DNA of 64,000 bases from Denitrobaculum sp965232285 (GCA_965232285.1 CBDDPL010000004.1:1426001-1490000), one strand, 5' to 3'; shown: positions 17,211-26,429, counted from the first letter of the stretch. The notes: generated by a model not told the origin, from the sequence alone. Program-made: numbers and translations.

Positions 17211-17233
17211 CAGCACCGAAAAGGAGCCCTCCC

Positions 17234-18511
17234 TTGAGCCCGAATCCTCTCTCCGCCCGACATACCGGGGCGACGGTCGAGTCGTACCTGAAGGTCAGAA
17301 ACGAGACGCTCGCGCTGGCTGCGGATCTGTCGGACGCAGATGCCACCGTGCAGTCCATGGAGGATGCCAGCCCGGCCAAGTGGCATCTCGCGCACACCAC
17401 CTGGTTCTTCGAGACTTTCCTGCTCGAGCCGCAGCTCGCGGGATATCGTGCTTTCGATCCGGCCTTCAACTATCTCTTCAACTCCTACTACGAACAGGTC
17501 GGCGAGCGGCATCCCCGGCCGCGCCGTGGCATGATCACCCGGCCGTCGCTCAAGGAAGTCCGGAGCTATCGGGCACACGTCGACGACGCTATGCTGGGAC
17601 TTCTGGAATCGGGGCCGTCTGAGGCGATCCTCGAACTGGTCGAGCTGGGACTGCATCATGAGCAGCAGCATCAGGAACTGTTGCTGACCGACATCCTGCA
17701 TCTCTTCGCGCAGAACCCCCTGCGACCGGCGTTTCGCGCGCCCGAGCCGCTCGCGGTGACGGGTGAGGGGCCGACGCCTTTGGCCTGGCGGAGTTTCGAG
17801 GGCGCGATGGTCGAGATCGGCTACGAGGGCGACGGCTTTGCCTTCGACTGCGAGGGGCCCCGCCACGAAGCGATCATCCGGCCTTTCAAGCTGGCCTCCC
17901 GCCCGGTACTGAACGGCGAGTGGCTGGAATTCATGGCCGACGGCGGCTACCGGACGCCGACGCTCTGGCTCTCCGATGGCTGGGCGACGGTCAACGAACG
18001 CGGCTGGGACGCGCCCTTCTATTGGGAACAACGCGACGGTGAGTGGTACGCCATGACCCTGCGTGGCCTGCAACCGGTCGACCCGGCGGCGCCGGTCTGC
18101 CATGTCAGCTACTTCGAGGCCGACGCCTTCGCCCGCTGGATGGACAAACGCCTGCCGAGCGAAGTGGAGTGGGAACACGCGGCGGCGGGACAAGCCATCG
18201 CAGGCAACTTCGCCGACAGTGGCCGGCTGCGCCCGCGCTCGCTTTCGGGGAGCGCAGAGGAGGGGCGCTTCGACGGGCTCTATGGCGATGTCTGGGAATG
18301 GACCCAGAGCCCCTATACGGCCTATCCGCGTTTCAAAGCCTCCGAGGGCGCGGTCGGTGAGTACAACGGCAAGTTCATGAACGGCCAGTATGTGCTGCGC
18401 GGCGGCTCCTGCGCCACGCCGGCGGGGCATATGCGCCGCACCTACCGGAACTTCTTCCAGCCGGATAAGCGCTGGCAGTTCATGGGGCTTCGACTGGCCG
18501 ACGACGCATGA
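17234..18511 (+). CDS. egtB: Ergothioneine synthase EgtB (iron-dependent sulfoxide synthase)
   Basis: Cytoplasmic non-haem iron enzyme joining trimethylhistidine (hercynine) to cysteine or gamma-glutamylcysteine through a C-S bond with oxygen. The 425 residues show a DinB-like N-terminal domain with metal ligands in KWHLAHTTWFFE and LHHEQQHQELLLTD, and a C-terminal formylglycine-generating-enzyme-like (FGE-sulfatase) domain with CHVSYFEADAFARWM, RLPSEVEWEHAA, GDVWEWTQS and YVLRGGSC. A TTG at 17234 is chosen because AAGGAG lies seven bases upstream; a GTG at 17201 has no such site. It overlaps egtD by 4 bp. Confidence 0.95.
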   Translation: MSPNPLSARHTGATVESYLKVRNETLALAADLSDADATVQSMEDASPAKWHLAHTTWFFETFLLEPQLAGYRAFDPAFNYLFNSYYEQVGERHPRPRRGMITRPSLKEVRSYRAHVDDAMLGLLESGPSEAILELVELGLHHEQQHQELLLTDILHLFAQNPLRPAFRAPEPLAVTGEGPTPLAWRSFEGAMVEIGYEGDGFAFDCEGPRHEAIIRPFKLASRPVLNGEWLEFMADGGYRTPTLWLSDGWATVNERGWDAPFYWEQRDGEWYAMTLRGLQPVDPAAPVCHVSYFEADAFARWMDKRLPSEVEWEHAAAGQAIAGNFADSGRLRPRSLSGSAEEGRFDGLYGDVWEWTQSPYTAYPRFKASEGAVGEYNGKFMNGQYVLRGGSCATPAGHMRRTYRNFFQPDKRWQFMGLRLADDA

Positions 18512-19491
18512 GCACGGCAAAACGGCCGAGCCCGGCCGAAACTGTGGCCCGTGCGGCGCTGGCGCCGGGCGTGGACGAAGTCTTTGCCCAGGATGTTCTT
18601 GAAGGCCTGGCGAAACCCCGGAAGGAGCTGCCCTGCCGGTGGTTCTATGATCAGCGCGGGTCCGAGCTCTTTGAAGAGATCACCGACCTGCCGGAGTACT
18701 ATCCGACCCGCACCGAAACGGCGATTTTGCAGAGCTGCGCCGCAGAACTCAGCGCGCTTGTCGGTCCTGGCGCGGCGCTGCTGGAGTACGGCGCCGGCGC
18801 GGCGGTCAAGACGCGTATTCTGCTGGATCGTCTGGAGCGCCTGGCAAGCTATGCGCCGATCGATATCTCCGCGGAGTTCCTGCGTTCGGTGGTCGAGGGC
18901 CTGTCGTCGGATTATCCCGACATCCAGATGCAGCCGATCATCGGCAATTTCCTCTCCGCCTTGCAGATTCCTGCCGGAGTGCGTTCGGCCGAGCGGCGTC
19001 TGGGTTTCTTTCCGGGTTCGACCATCGGCAATCTGAGTGACGGGGAGATGACGGCTTTCTTCCGCCGCGCCAGGGCCCAGCTCGGCGAGGAGGGGCGGCT
19101 GCTGATTGGTGCCGACCTGCGCAAAAGCGCCGAGATCCTGATCCCCGCCTACGACGATGCGGCAGGGGTGACGGCGGCCTTCAACAAGAATCTGCTGGTT
19201 CGGATTAACCGTGAACTTGGTGCCAATTTCGACCTGGCGCGGTTCCGTCACGAGGCGCGCTGGAACGATGATGACAGCCGCGTCGAGATGCATCTCGTGA
19301 GCGCGGGCGCGCAAAGCGTGAGCCTGCTTGGCCAGAGCTTCGACTTCGCGGACGGGGAGACGATCCATACCGAAAATTCCCGGAAGTTCGAAATTCGGGC
19401 TTTGCAGGAGCTTGCCAAGGCCGGCGAGTGGGAGTTGCTGCGCGTCTGGAAAGATCCTCGGGATCTCTTCTCGGTTTTGCTTTTTGGCTGA
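18508..19491 (+). CDS. egtD: L-histidine N(alpha)-methyltransferase EgtD
   Basis: SAM-dependent enzyme that trimethylates histidine to hercynine, the substrate of EgtB. The 327 residues carry the family markers: PKELPCRWFYDQRGSELFE, ITDLPEYYPTRTETAIL, the SAM loop LLEYGAGAAVKTRILLD, PIDISAEFL, FFPGSTIGN, and the C-terminal IHTENSRKFEI. The ATG overlaps the egtB stop (ATGA), so the two are translationally coupled. As usual in proteobacteria no egtA or egtC is adjacent. Confidence 0.95.
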   Translation: MSTAKRPSPAETVARAALAPGVDEVFAQDVLEGLAKPRKELPCRWFYDQRGSELFEEITDLPEYYPTRTETAILQSCAAELSALVGPGAALLEYGAGAAVKTRILLDRLERLASYAPIDISAEFLRSVVEGLSSDYPDIQMQPIIGNFLSALQIPAGVRSAERRLGFFPGSTIGNLSDGEMTAFFRRARAQLGEEGRLLIGADLRKSAEILIPAYDDAAGVTAAFNKNLLVRINRELGANFDLARFRHEARWNDDDSRVEMHLVSAGAQSVSLLGQSFDFADGETIHTENSRKFEIRALQELAKAGEWELLRVWKDPRDLFSVLLFG

Positions 19492-19544
19492 CGCCGGAGT
19501 CGACGGCCACTGTCGCGTTTAACCTTCGACATAGCTCCATTCCA

Positions 19545-19574
19545 TTGACATATAGCTAAATGACTATATATAAA
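19545..19574 (+). promoter_or_regulatory. Promoter and operator of the ArsR-type gene
   Basis: TTGACA (19545-19550) and TATAAA (19569-19574) are 18 bp apart. An inverted repeat atatag-N8-ctatat (19550-19569) lies between and across them, a typical ArsR-type operator position. The ATG at 19580 is where transcription should start, so the message is probably leaderless. Confidence 0.7.
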
Positions 19575-19579
19575 TCGCT

Positions 19580-19885
19580 ATGCGCGACCGGACAGAACAG
19601 GCAAAAGCTGTTGCGAGCGGCAGCAGGATGGCGATCCTGCAGTGGCTGAAAGAACCGCGCCGTCATTTTGCCCATCAGGAGACCGGTGACCCGGCGGAAA
19701 TCGGTGTCTGCGTTACCTTGATTGCGGAAAAGCTCAACATGAGCCAGCCGACCGTCAGCCGACATCTCGAACTTCTCCGCCGTGCCGATTTCCTGAAAGT
19801 GCAAAAGGTTGGACGCTGGTCTTTCTTTTCCCGCAAGGAGTCGGCGCTTGCCGACTATCGTCGATGGCTGCAGGAGAATCTTTGA
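19580..19885 (+). CDS. ArsR-family winged-helix transcriptional regulator
   Basis: DNA-binding repressor-type protein of 101 residues with an ArsR fold: ASGSRMAILQWLKEPRR, the recognition helix region MSQPTVSRHLELLRRADFL, and the wing KVGRWSFFSRKESAL. The N-terminal half carries one cysteine (IGVCVTLIAEKL) and no ELCVCDL-type metal box, so it is not an obvious metal sensor. It is followed 96 bp later by a VOC-family gene. The promoter suggests autoregulation from an overlapping operator and a leaderless transcript. Confidence 0.88.
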   Translation: MRDRTEQAKAVASGSRMAILQWLKEPRRHFAHQETGDPAEIGVCVTLIAEKLNMSQPTVSRHLELLRRADFLKVQKVGRWSFFSRKESALADYRRWLQENL

Positions 19886-19981
19886 TTCAGTCGCTTTGCG
19901 GTGTTCGCCGTAAGCTGTCAGCCACGGCAAGCTGTTGACCAGCCTCCGGCCAAAACGGAATTTTTAGTGAGGAATAAGACG

Positions 19982-20818
19982 ATGGGGACAGGGCGTAGTA
20001 TCGATCATGTGGTTCTGGCCGTTCGGGATCTCGATGCCGCGGCGAAGACCTACGAGGACTTGGGGTTCACCCTGACGCCGCGCGCGTCCCACGAAGACCG
20101 GATGGGGACCTCGAACCGTCTGGCTCAGTTCGCCGGCCGGAACTTCATCGAGGTTCTGGAGGTCGACCGTCCTGACAAGTTGACGCCCCACGACTTCGCG
20201 AAGTCTCCACCCTTCTTCAGTTTCGGCGGTCACAACAAGAAGATGCTGGCTGCGCGTGAAGGCCTCTCCATGCTGGTCTTCGCCAGCGATGACGCGCGCG
20301 CCGATGCGGCGCAGTTCGAGACGGCGGGTGTGCCGACCTACGAGGTCTTCGACTTCGAGCGGCAGGCGCGGCTGCCCGACGGCCAGAGCGTCACCGTGTC
20401 GTTCTCCCTGACCTTCGCGACCTCGCCGGCGATGCCGGGTCTGGCCTTTTTCGTCTGCCAGAACCGGGCGCAGGAATACTTCTGGAAGCCGCAATTCCAG
20501 AGCCACGCTAACGGCGCGCAGGTGATCTCCGCGGTTTACATCGGCTCCGCCGAACCGGAGCGGGATGCCGCCTTCGTCGCCCGGATGTTCGACGGCGATG
20601 TCGCGCAGATAGACGGCGGCCTCGCGGTTGCCTGCGGTCCAGGGCAGGAGGTCCGCGTCCTCCGGCCGGAGGCCATTCGTGCCCGCGATCCTTCGCTGCA
20701 GCTAGACATCGGGGCAAATCCCGCGCTGGTGGGGATTGCCTTGAAAAGTGGTGATGCTCGACCGGTCATAGCGTCCAGTGCCGCTGCTGGTATGTTCATC
20801 GAGTGGGAACAAGCCTGA
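19982..20818 (+). CDS. VOC-superfamily (glyoxalase-like) protein
   Basis: Cytoplasmic protein of 278 residues with a glyoxalase/dioxygenase fold. The N terminus reads SIDHVVLAVRDLDAAAKTYEDLGF, with the first metal-ligand His, and NRLAQFAGRNFIEVLEV follows. A second half (ISAVYIGSAEPERDAAFVARMF) repeats the fold weakly. GAGGAA precedes the ATG at 19982; the frame extends further upstream but without homology. It resembles the Glyoxalase_3 group, for which no single reaction is known. It may be controlled by the ArsR-type regulator just upstream. Confidence 0.8.
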   Translation: MGTGRSIDHVVLAVRDLDAAAKTYEDLGFTLTPRASHEDRMGTSNRLAQFAGRNFIEVLEVDRPDKLTPHDFAKSPPFFSFGGHNKKMLAAREGLSMLVFASDDARADAAQFETAGVPTYEVFDFERQARLPDGQSVTVSFSLTFATSPAMPGLAFFVCQNRAQEYFWKPQFQSHANGAQVISAVYIGSAEPERDAAFVARMFDGDVAQIDGGLAVACGPGQEVRVLRPEAIRARDPSLQLDIGANPALVGIALKSGDARPVIASSAAAGMFIEWEQA

Positions 20819-20889
20819 TACCAAAAGCTCTCGCCCCAGCTTTTCACCCCTCGAAGATTGTCAGATCGCCATAGGATCGCCATATCTGC

Positions 20890-21933
20890 GTGGCATTGCC
20901 GGATCTCGTAACGGCCGGTTACGGCATCCTGCAGAAGATCGAAGGGCGAGCATTGGGCGAAAAAGACAGGCGCGGGCGGTTTAAAAAGCTTCTCCTCCAA
21001 CTGGTGTCCCGCTGTGCAGCCCTCGCCGCGGCGGCGCTTGCCTTCGGCTTTCTCTCGCCCTGGCTGCCTCTTGCCGACTCGATGGCGCACTTCCGCTTCC
21101 ATCTGCTTCTGGCGCTCGCCCTGGCCGTGGTCGTCCTGATCGTGCTGCGGGCGCCGGTGCGGGCGATGCTGGTCCTGGCGGTCATCCTGCCGGGTATCGC
21201 CGGCCTGGCGCCGGCCTTACCGGCGGCGTCGGGCAGTGCGGAAAACTTTGAGAGCGATACCGGCTTTACGCTGGTTCAGCTCAATCTTTTTTTCCGCAAT
21301 CGCTCGGTGCCGGAAGCACTGCGCATGATCCGCGAAAGCGACGCCGATGTGGTGACCCTGCAGGAGGTTTCCTCCTTCGTGTGGGCCCGGTTATCGGCGT
21401 TGCACAGAGATTATCCCTACAGCGTGGTCTGCCAGTACGCACGGGTTGGTTCCGTGGCGGTCTTTTCCCGTCTTCCTTTCGCCTCCGCCGCCGGAGCGGC
21501 ACGGGGGTGCGTGGCTAACGAAGGCGTCGGTTGGGTCCGGATCAAGGTGGGTGATCGCGCCGTCACCGTGGCTTCTATCCATCTGCATTGGCCTTTTCCT
21601 TTCGGTCAGCCGGCGCAGATCGATCGCCTGGAAAGTCATCTGAAGGCTCTGCCGCGGCCGGTCGTTATCGGGGGAGATTTCAATGCCGCGCCCTGGAGCC
21701 ACTCGGTCACCCGGATCGGCGAGGCGACGGGTGCGTCGGTGCTGGAGGGGCTGCGTTTGACCCTCTACGAGCCAAGACTGCGTTGGGCGCCCGCTCTCGG
21801 CCTGCCTATCGATCATATTCTCGTGGCGCCGGAGTTTTTTGCTGAATCGATCCGGCGCGGCCCGCACGTCGGCTCCGACCATCTGCCGGTCATCGCCCGG
21901 CTCGGCCTGCATCGCAAAGAGCCGGGACAGTAG
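20890..21933 (+). CDS. Membrane-anchored endonuclease/exonuclease/phosphatase-family protein
   Basis: The protein has up to 347 residues. Two or three hydrophobic helices (about residues 38-100) anchor it, followed by an EEP-type catalytic domain: FTLVQLNLFFRN, ADVVTLQEVSS with the metal-binding Glu, ASIHLHW, VVIGGDFNAAPWS, IDHILVAP and a final GSDHLPVIARLGL with the catalytic Asp-His. The fold covers nucleases, lipid phosphatases and sphingomyelinases, so the substrate is open; the domain would sit outside the inner membrane. The start may be GTG at 20890 or TTG at 20953, the latter with GAAGGG upstream. Confidence 0.85.
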   Translation: MALPDLVTAGYGILQKIEGRALGEKDRRGRFKKLLLQLVSRCAALAAAALAFGFLSPWLPLADSMAHFRFHLLLALALAVVVLIVLRAPVRAMLVLAVILPGIAGLAPALPAASGSAENFESDTGFTLVQLNLFFRNRSVPEALRMIRESDADVVTLQEVSSFVWARLSALHRDYPYSVVCQYARVGSVAVFSRLPFASAAGAARGCVANEGVGWVRIKVGDRAVTVASIHLHWPFPFGQPAQIDRLESHLKALPRPVVIGGDFNAAPWSHSVTRIGEATGASVLEGLRLTLYEPRLRWAPALGLPIDHILVAPEFFAESIRRGPHVGSDHLPVIARLGLHRKEPGQ

Positions 21934-21942
21934 CCGCTGTCG

Positions 21943-23178
21943 TTAGCTTTTCAGTAGATCCTTCAGATTACTGTCCGGGTCGGCGGCAACGGCCGGCGCT
22001 GGAGAGACTCCGTGCTGCAGGAGTCTTTTGGCGACCATGAAGCTCTTGGGATCGTTCATGGCGTCGACCGCCAGCAGCTTTTCGCCTTGGTAGTACCAGA
22101 CCGACTGTGCGCCCTCGCGCTTACCCGGCCGCGTCACGCTGTCGTTAAAGCCTGTGTTGAGGCCGGCGATCTGGAGCTTCATGTCGAACTGGTCCGACCA
22201 GAACCAGGGCACCGGATTGTAGTCGCTTTCCTCTCCGGCGAGGGTGCCGGCAGCGGCTTCGCCCTGATCCATGGCGTTCTGAACTGACTCCAGACGGATT
22301 CGACGGCCCTGCCAGGGGAAGCTGGCGCAGTCGCCGACCGCCAGAATCTCCGGGTCCGAACTGCGACAGGCGGCATCCACCGCGATGCCGCCGTCGATGG
22401 TCAGGCCCGCCCGTTCCGCCAGTTCGCTGCGCGGCGCAATGCCTGTGCCCACAACGACGAAATCGAGCGCGAGCTTTTCACCGCTGGCGAGTTCGGCGCC
22501 GGTGGCTTTCCCGTTCTCGCCCGTGATATTGAGCAACTGAGTCTCTTCGAGGATGCGCACACCATGGCGCTGGTGCAGGGCGCGGATGTAATCCGAAGTC
22601 TCCCTGGCGGCCACGCGCTGCAGGATACGCTCGGCCATCTCGATCACCGTGACCTCGAGGCCGGCCTGGGCGGCGACTGCGGCCGCTTCCAGGCCGATGT
22701 AACCGCCGCCCACCACCAGGAGGCGCCGGCCCTCGGCGAAGAGCGGCGACAGTCTGTCCGCGTCGGCCACGTCGCGCAGGGTATAGACGCCCTGCAGATC
22801 TCCGCCGATCGCGGCCGGCAGCCGGCGGGGTTCACCACCGGTCGCGAGGACGAGCTTGCTGTAGGGCAGGGCGGATCCGTCCGAGAGGCTCAGGCTCTTC
22901 GCCGTGCGGTCGATCTCGTCCGCGCGCAGTCCGAGCCGCAGTTCGACGCCATGCTCGCCATACCAGCTCTGCGGCCGGACCATCAGATCCTCGATCGTCA
23001 GTTCGCCGCGCAGGTACTTCTTGGAGAGATTGGGCCGCTGATAGGGGGCGACGGGCTCGTCACTGACCAGCACGATCGGGTGGTTATTGCCGAGAACGCG
23101 CAGTTTCAAGACAAGAGAGGCGGCGGCCTGTCCACCACCGACGACCACGATCGGGGCATCCACGTTGTTCTCGCCCAT
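21943..23178 (-). CDS. FAD-dependent ferredoxin/rubredoxin reductase-like oxidoreductase
   Basis: Flavoprotein of 411 residues passing electrons from NAD(P)H to a small iron-sulfur partner. It has the N-terminal FAD loop IVVVGGGQAAASLVLKLR, the family block PYQRPNLSKKYLRGE, a second Rossmann loop LLVVGGGYIGLEAAAVAA for NAD(P)H, and EILAVGDCASF binding the FAD ribityl chain. This is the reductase type of Rieske dioxygenase and cytochrome P450 systems; the C-terminal 80 residues end in a serine- and aspartate-containing tail. No ferredoxin, P450 or dioxygenase gene is adjacent, so its partner is unknown. Confidence 0.9.
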   Translation of the reverse strand: MGENNVDAPIVVVGGGQAAASLVLKLRVLGNNHPIVLVSDEPVAPYQRPNLSKKYLRGELTIEDLMVRPQSWYGEHGVELRLGLRADEIDRTAKSLSLSDGSALPYSKLVLATGGEPRRLPAAIGGDLQGVYTLRDVADADRLSPLFAEGRRLLVVGGGYIGLEAAAVAAQAGLEVTVIEMAERILQRVAARETSDYIRALHQRHGVRILEETQLLNITGENGKATGAELASGEKLALDFVVVGTGIAPRSELAERAGLTIDGGIAVDAACRSSDPEILAVGDCASFPWQGRRIRLESVQNAMDQGEAAAGTLAGEESDYNPVPWFWSDQFDMKLQIAGLNTGFNDSVTRPGKREGAQSVWYYQGEKLLAVDAMNDPKSFMVAKRLLQHGVSPAPAVAADPDSNLKDLLKS

Positions 23179-23312
23179 ATCCGTTCCCTAAGGCTGGAGA
23201 CGTCAAACCTGGGGAGCCACGCGCGTCTTGCGGCGCTGTGCGCTTGATCCCTCAATTCCGCTTAATCTTATCCAGCGGGCGGGTCAATGCTGTCGTTGAT
23301 GGCGGAGCGGTC

Positions 23313-24050
23313 TTAAGCCCCGGCTGCCCGCCGGGCTCGCAGCCTTTTGTGGATCGAGGCGCAGTAGAGCAGCAGGAAGTAGACCATCATCAGTTCGCGA
23401 TGTTCCTGGAAGCCCAGGTTGTAGCCTTTACCCTGCAGCAGGTCGGCCTGCACGACAATCCGGTCGATCAGCCAGACGATCAGGAACAGCAGCGCCGTGA
23501 GCCGCACCACGGCGGTGGGCCAGAGCCAGTACCAGTCGCCCAGGACGTTGGTGATCTCCACCTTGCGCAGATGGCTGTAGATCGGCCAGGCGAGGCCCGA
23601 GAGGACGATGCCGATACCGATGATGGTCTTGGGGATCCGGTCGATGGAGAGATGCAGATTGTGAAAATTGGTCTCGTTCTGACGGTTGGCTTCGCTCAGC
23701 CAACCCGGCGTATCCCAGAGAAAGAGGTGCTGGCCCCAACTGGCTTCCTCGCCGGCGATGTAGAGGAAGCCGAGCGCGAAGACCAGCATCAGCGGGCCCA
23801 TCCAGGGCCGCGGGCAGTCCTTTCGCCGCGCGAAGATCATCAGGGCGACGACCAGGCCGATCAGGCTGAACAGCACTGTGCCGTGTTCGATCAGGCCGGC
23901 CTCGGTGATCATCCAGCGCCGGTAAAAGGAGAATTCCGAACCGATCGCCAGGGTGGCGAAAGGCACGATGACCAACAGCAGCGGAATGACCAGGGAATAG
24001 GTCCGACCGAGGTCGTTGGACTCGTCGAGAGAGGCAGGCATGGCCGTCAT
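23313..24050 (-). CDS. Uncharacterised membrane protein with GEEASWGQ motif
   Basis: Inner-membrane protein of 245 residues with about six hydrophobic helices. A distinctive conserved-looking stretch follows the third helix: YIAGEEASWGQHLFLWDTPG, then NRQNETNFHNLHLS. I have seen this combination in proteins annotated only as hypothetical in diverse bacteria. The acidic and histidine residues beside the membrane suggest a catalytic or metal site, but no function is known to me. It stands alone, convergent to nothing close and divergent from the DMT gene at 24261. Confidence 0.75.
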   Translation of the reverse strand: MTAMPASLDESNDLGRTYSLVIPLLLVIVPFATLAIGSEFSFYRRWMITEAGLIEHGTVLFSLIGLVVALMIFARRKDCPRPWMGPLMLVFALGFLYIAGEEASWGQHLFLWDTPGWLSEANRQNETNFHNLHLSIDRIPKTIIGIGIVLSGLAWPIYSHLRKVEITNVLGDWYWLWPTAVVRLTALLFLIVWLIDRIVVQADLLQGKGYNLGFQEHRELMMVYFLLLYCASIHKRLRARRAAGA

Positions 24051-24260
24051 TTTACAACAACATGAAAAATTTGTAATGAAGCCTTCCCTCTACCGCTCCG
24101 GCGAGGGGAACGCAAGAGCGTGGAGGCGTCTGACAGGCTGTGATCGCTCTCTTTTCTCGCTGTCCGTGTGCAGGCTTGTTCAGAGCGTGGTAAGTGACAT
24201 AGACTGCGCCACGTTCCGACGCGAACCCCCACATCCGATAACAAAGCGAAGCTGACCGCC

Positions 24261-25229
24261 ATGCCTGTGCAAGGGGCGAAGATACCTGCGAGCGGCCGCG
24301 GCGCCGGCATGGCTATGCTGGCCTACGGCATCTTTGCGACCCATGACGCCGTCATCAAATCCCTGGGTGCGAGCTATGCCGTTTTCCAGATCATCTTCTT
24401 TTCGGTGCTCTTTGCGTTCGTACCGGTGATGGTGATGCTGCTGATCGACCGGGCGGAGGCGAACCTGCGCCCACATCATCCCTGGCTGGTCATGGCGCGG
24501 ACCTGCACCATGATGCTGTCGATGGTCTGCGCCTTCTACGCCTTCTCCGTGCTGCCGCTGGCCGAAACCTATGCCTTGCTCTTTGCCACGCCCCTGCTGA
24601 TTACGGCGCTTTCGGTGCCGCTGTTGGGGGAGACAGTTCGCCTGCGTCGCTGGATCGCGGTTTTTACGGGGCTGATCGGTGTCCTTGTGATCCTCCGGCC
24701 GGGCTATACCGAACTGAACTCCGGCCACGTAGCGGCCCTGGCGGCGGCGATGGGAAGTGCCTTTTCGGGCATCATCGTGCGCAAGATCGGTTCCGAGGAA
24801 CGCAGCGCGGTCCTGATCCTCTATCCCATGCTGGCCAATATCCTGGTCATGGCGCTGATGCTGCCCTGGGTCTACGTGCCCATGCCTCTGACCGATTTCG
24901 GACTGATGGCTTCGGTGGGCCTCTTGAGCACGCTGGCCCAGCTCTGCGTGATCGGCGCCTTCAGGGCTGCCCCCGTGGCCCTGGTCGCGCCTTTTCAGTA
25001 TTCGCAGATCCTCTGGGCAGTGCCGTTTGGTTTCTTCCTTTTCGGGGATGTTCCGGATGTCTGGGTGGCGGTGGGCACGAGCATTATCATCGCCAGTGGT
25101 CTCTTCGTCGTCTGGCGAGAAAACAAGGCCGAGGTCTCCAACACGGCGCCGGTTTCCAGCAACCGCAATGCGCGTCCGGACGCCGGCCCGCTGATGCGGC
25201 CGCGGGAAGCCGATCACCCGCGCCGCTGA
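24261..25229 (+). CDS. DMT-family (EamA) transporter
   Basis: Inner-membrane transporter of 322 residues with ten hydrophobic helices arranged as two EamA repeats; the second begins near GHVAALAAAMGSAFSGIIVRKI. Markers include YAFSVLPLAETYALLFATPL in repeat one and FRAAPVALVAPFQYSQILWA in repeat two, plus a charged, disordered tail. Such proteins export amino acids, metabolites or nucleotide derivatives; the substrate cannot be read. The 210-bp gap before it shows no feature I could name, and no clear ribosome-binding site precedes the ATG. Confidence 0.88.
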   Translation: MPVQGAKIPASGRGAGMAMLAYGIFATHDAVIKSLGASYAVFQIIFFSVLFAFVPVMVMLLIDRAEANLRPHHPWLVMARTCTMMLSMVCAFYAFSVLPLAETYALLFATPLLITALSVPLLGETVRLRRWIAVFTGLIGVLVILRPGYTELNSGHVAALAAAMGSAFSGIIVRKIGSEERSAVLILYPMLANILVMALMLPWVYVPMPLTDFGLMASVGLLSTLAQLCVIGAFRAAPVALVAPFQYSQILWAVPFGFFLFGDVPDVWVAVGTSIIIASGLFVVWRENKAEVSNTAPVSSNRNARPDAGPLMRPREADHPRR

Positions 25230-25331
25230 TTTCTTTTTTCGATTTGACCGCAAGCATCGGAGTGAATCGCTTCCTCGAAAGCCTCATTCTCTCATCACGC
25301 TTCAAGCGCATCTGCGACGTTAGTCAGAAGA

Positions 25332-26429
25332 ATGAGGATGAGAGAGATGAACATGATGGAACCTGCGGCCATGGGCGGCTTTATCACCGATGAAGAGCGT
25401 TGGCAGGCCGTGCTGCGCCGGGATGAAGCCGCGGAGGGGCGCTTCTGGTATTCGGTGGCAACGACCGGTGTCTACTGTCGTCCCTCCTGCGCCGCGCGCC
25501 AGCCGCGTCGGGAGAATGTCGCCTTTTATACCCGCCGAGATGCGGCTGAGCGGGCTGGTTTCCGGCCTTGTAAACGCTGCCGGCCGGATCTGCCGCCCCG
25601 GGCCGAGCGACATCGCGACCTGGTGGCCGCGGCCTGCCGGCGCTTAGTTGCTGCAGAGGTTGCGCCGAGTCTGGCTGAGCTGGCTGGAGAGGCCGGCTTG
25701 AGCCCGCATCATTTCCACCGCATTTTCAAGGCGTCGCTCGGAGTGACTCCCAAGCAATTTGCCGCCGCCCACCGGGCTGGACGAATGAAGGAGGCGCTGG
25801 AGGCCGGAGCCAGCGTGACCGAGGCGATCTACGACGCGGGTTACGGCGGCAACAGTCGCTTCTATGAACAGGCCGATGCCCGGCTTGGTATGACGGCGAC
25901 ATCTTTCAAGCAAGGAGGCAAGGGCATGTCGATCAGATATGCGACGGCACGGAACTGGCTGGGGCCGGTTCTGGTCGCGGCGACCGAGCGCGGAATCTGC
26001 GCGATCCTTTTTGGCGAAGACGATGAAACTCTGCTTCAGGATCTTCGCGAGCGTTTTCCAACGGCCAGTTTCGAGGCTGCTGAACCGGAATCCGACTATC
26101 AGAGTTGGATCGAAGAAACACTGGCTTTCATGAAGGCCCCCGAGGCTGGCTGCGCGCTTCCCCTCGATATCGCGGGCACGGCCTTTCAGGAGCAGGTCTG
26201 GCAGGCGCTGCGCGCCATCCCGTCGGGTGAAACCGCATCCTACGCCGAGGTTGCCCGCGCTATCGGCAAGCCCAAGGCCGTGCGTGCCGTCGCCCAGGCC
26301 TGCCGGGCGAACCCCATCGCCATTGCCATCCCCTGTCACCGGGTGGTGCGAAGCGATGGTGGCCTGGGCGGCTATCGCTGGGGGATCGAGCGTAAGGAGA
26401 GCCTCCTGGCGCGGGAACGCGCGGCATGA
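25332..26429 (+). CDS. ada: Ada: methylphosphotriester/O6-methylguanine-DNA methyltransferase and activator
   Basis: Bifunctional alkylation-damage sensor and repair protein of up to 365 residues. The N-terminal zinc domain has GVYCRPSCAARQPRRENV and FRPCKRCRPDL, including the cysteine that accepts methyl groups from phosphotriesters. An AraC-type helix-turn-helix follows (AGLSPHHFHRIFKASLGVTP), then the C-terminal methyltransferase domain with the catalytic PCHRVVRSDGGLGGY. Several clustered ATGs (25332, 25347, 25353) leave the exact start open; GAGAGAG before 25347 favours that one. An imperfect Ada-box-like CAAGCGCA lies at 25303-25310. It overlaps the oxygenase gene by 4 bp. Confidence 0.95.
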   Translation: MRMREMNMMEPAAMGGFITDEERWQAVLRRDEAAEGRFWYSVATTGVYCRPSCAARQPRRENVAFYTRRDAAERAGFRPCKRCRPDLPPRAERHRDLVAAACRRLVAAEVAPSLAELAGEAGLSPHHFHRIFKASLGVTPKQFAAAHRAGRMKEALEAGASVTEAIYDAGYGGNSRFYEQADARLGMTATSFKQGGKGMSIRYATARNWLGPVLVAATERGICAILFGEDDETLLQDLRERFPTASFEAAEPESDYQSWIEETLAFMKAPEAGCALPLDIAGTAFQEQVWQALRAIPSGETASYAEVARAIGKPKAVRAVAQACRANPIAIAIPCHRVVRSDGGLGGYRWGIERKESLLARERAA

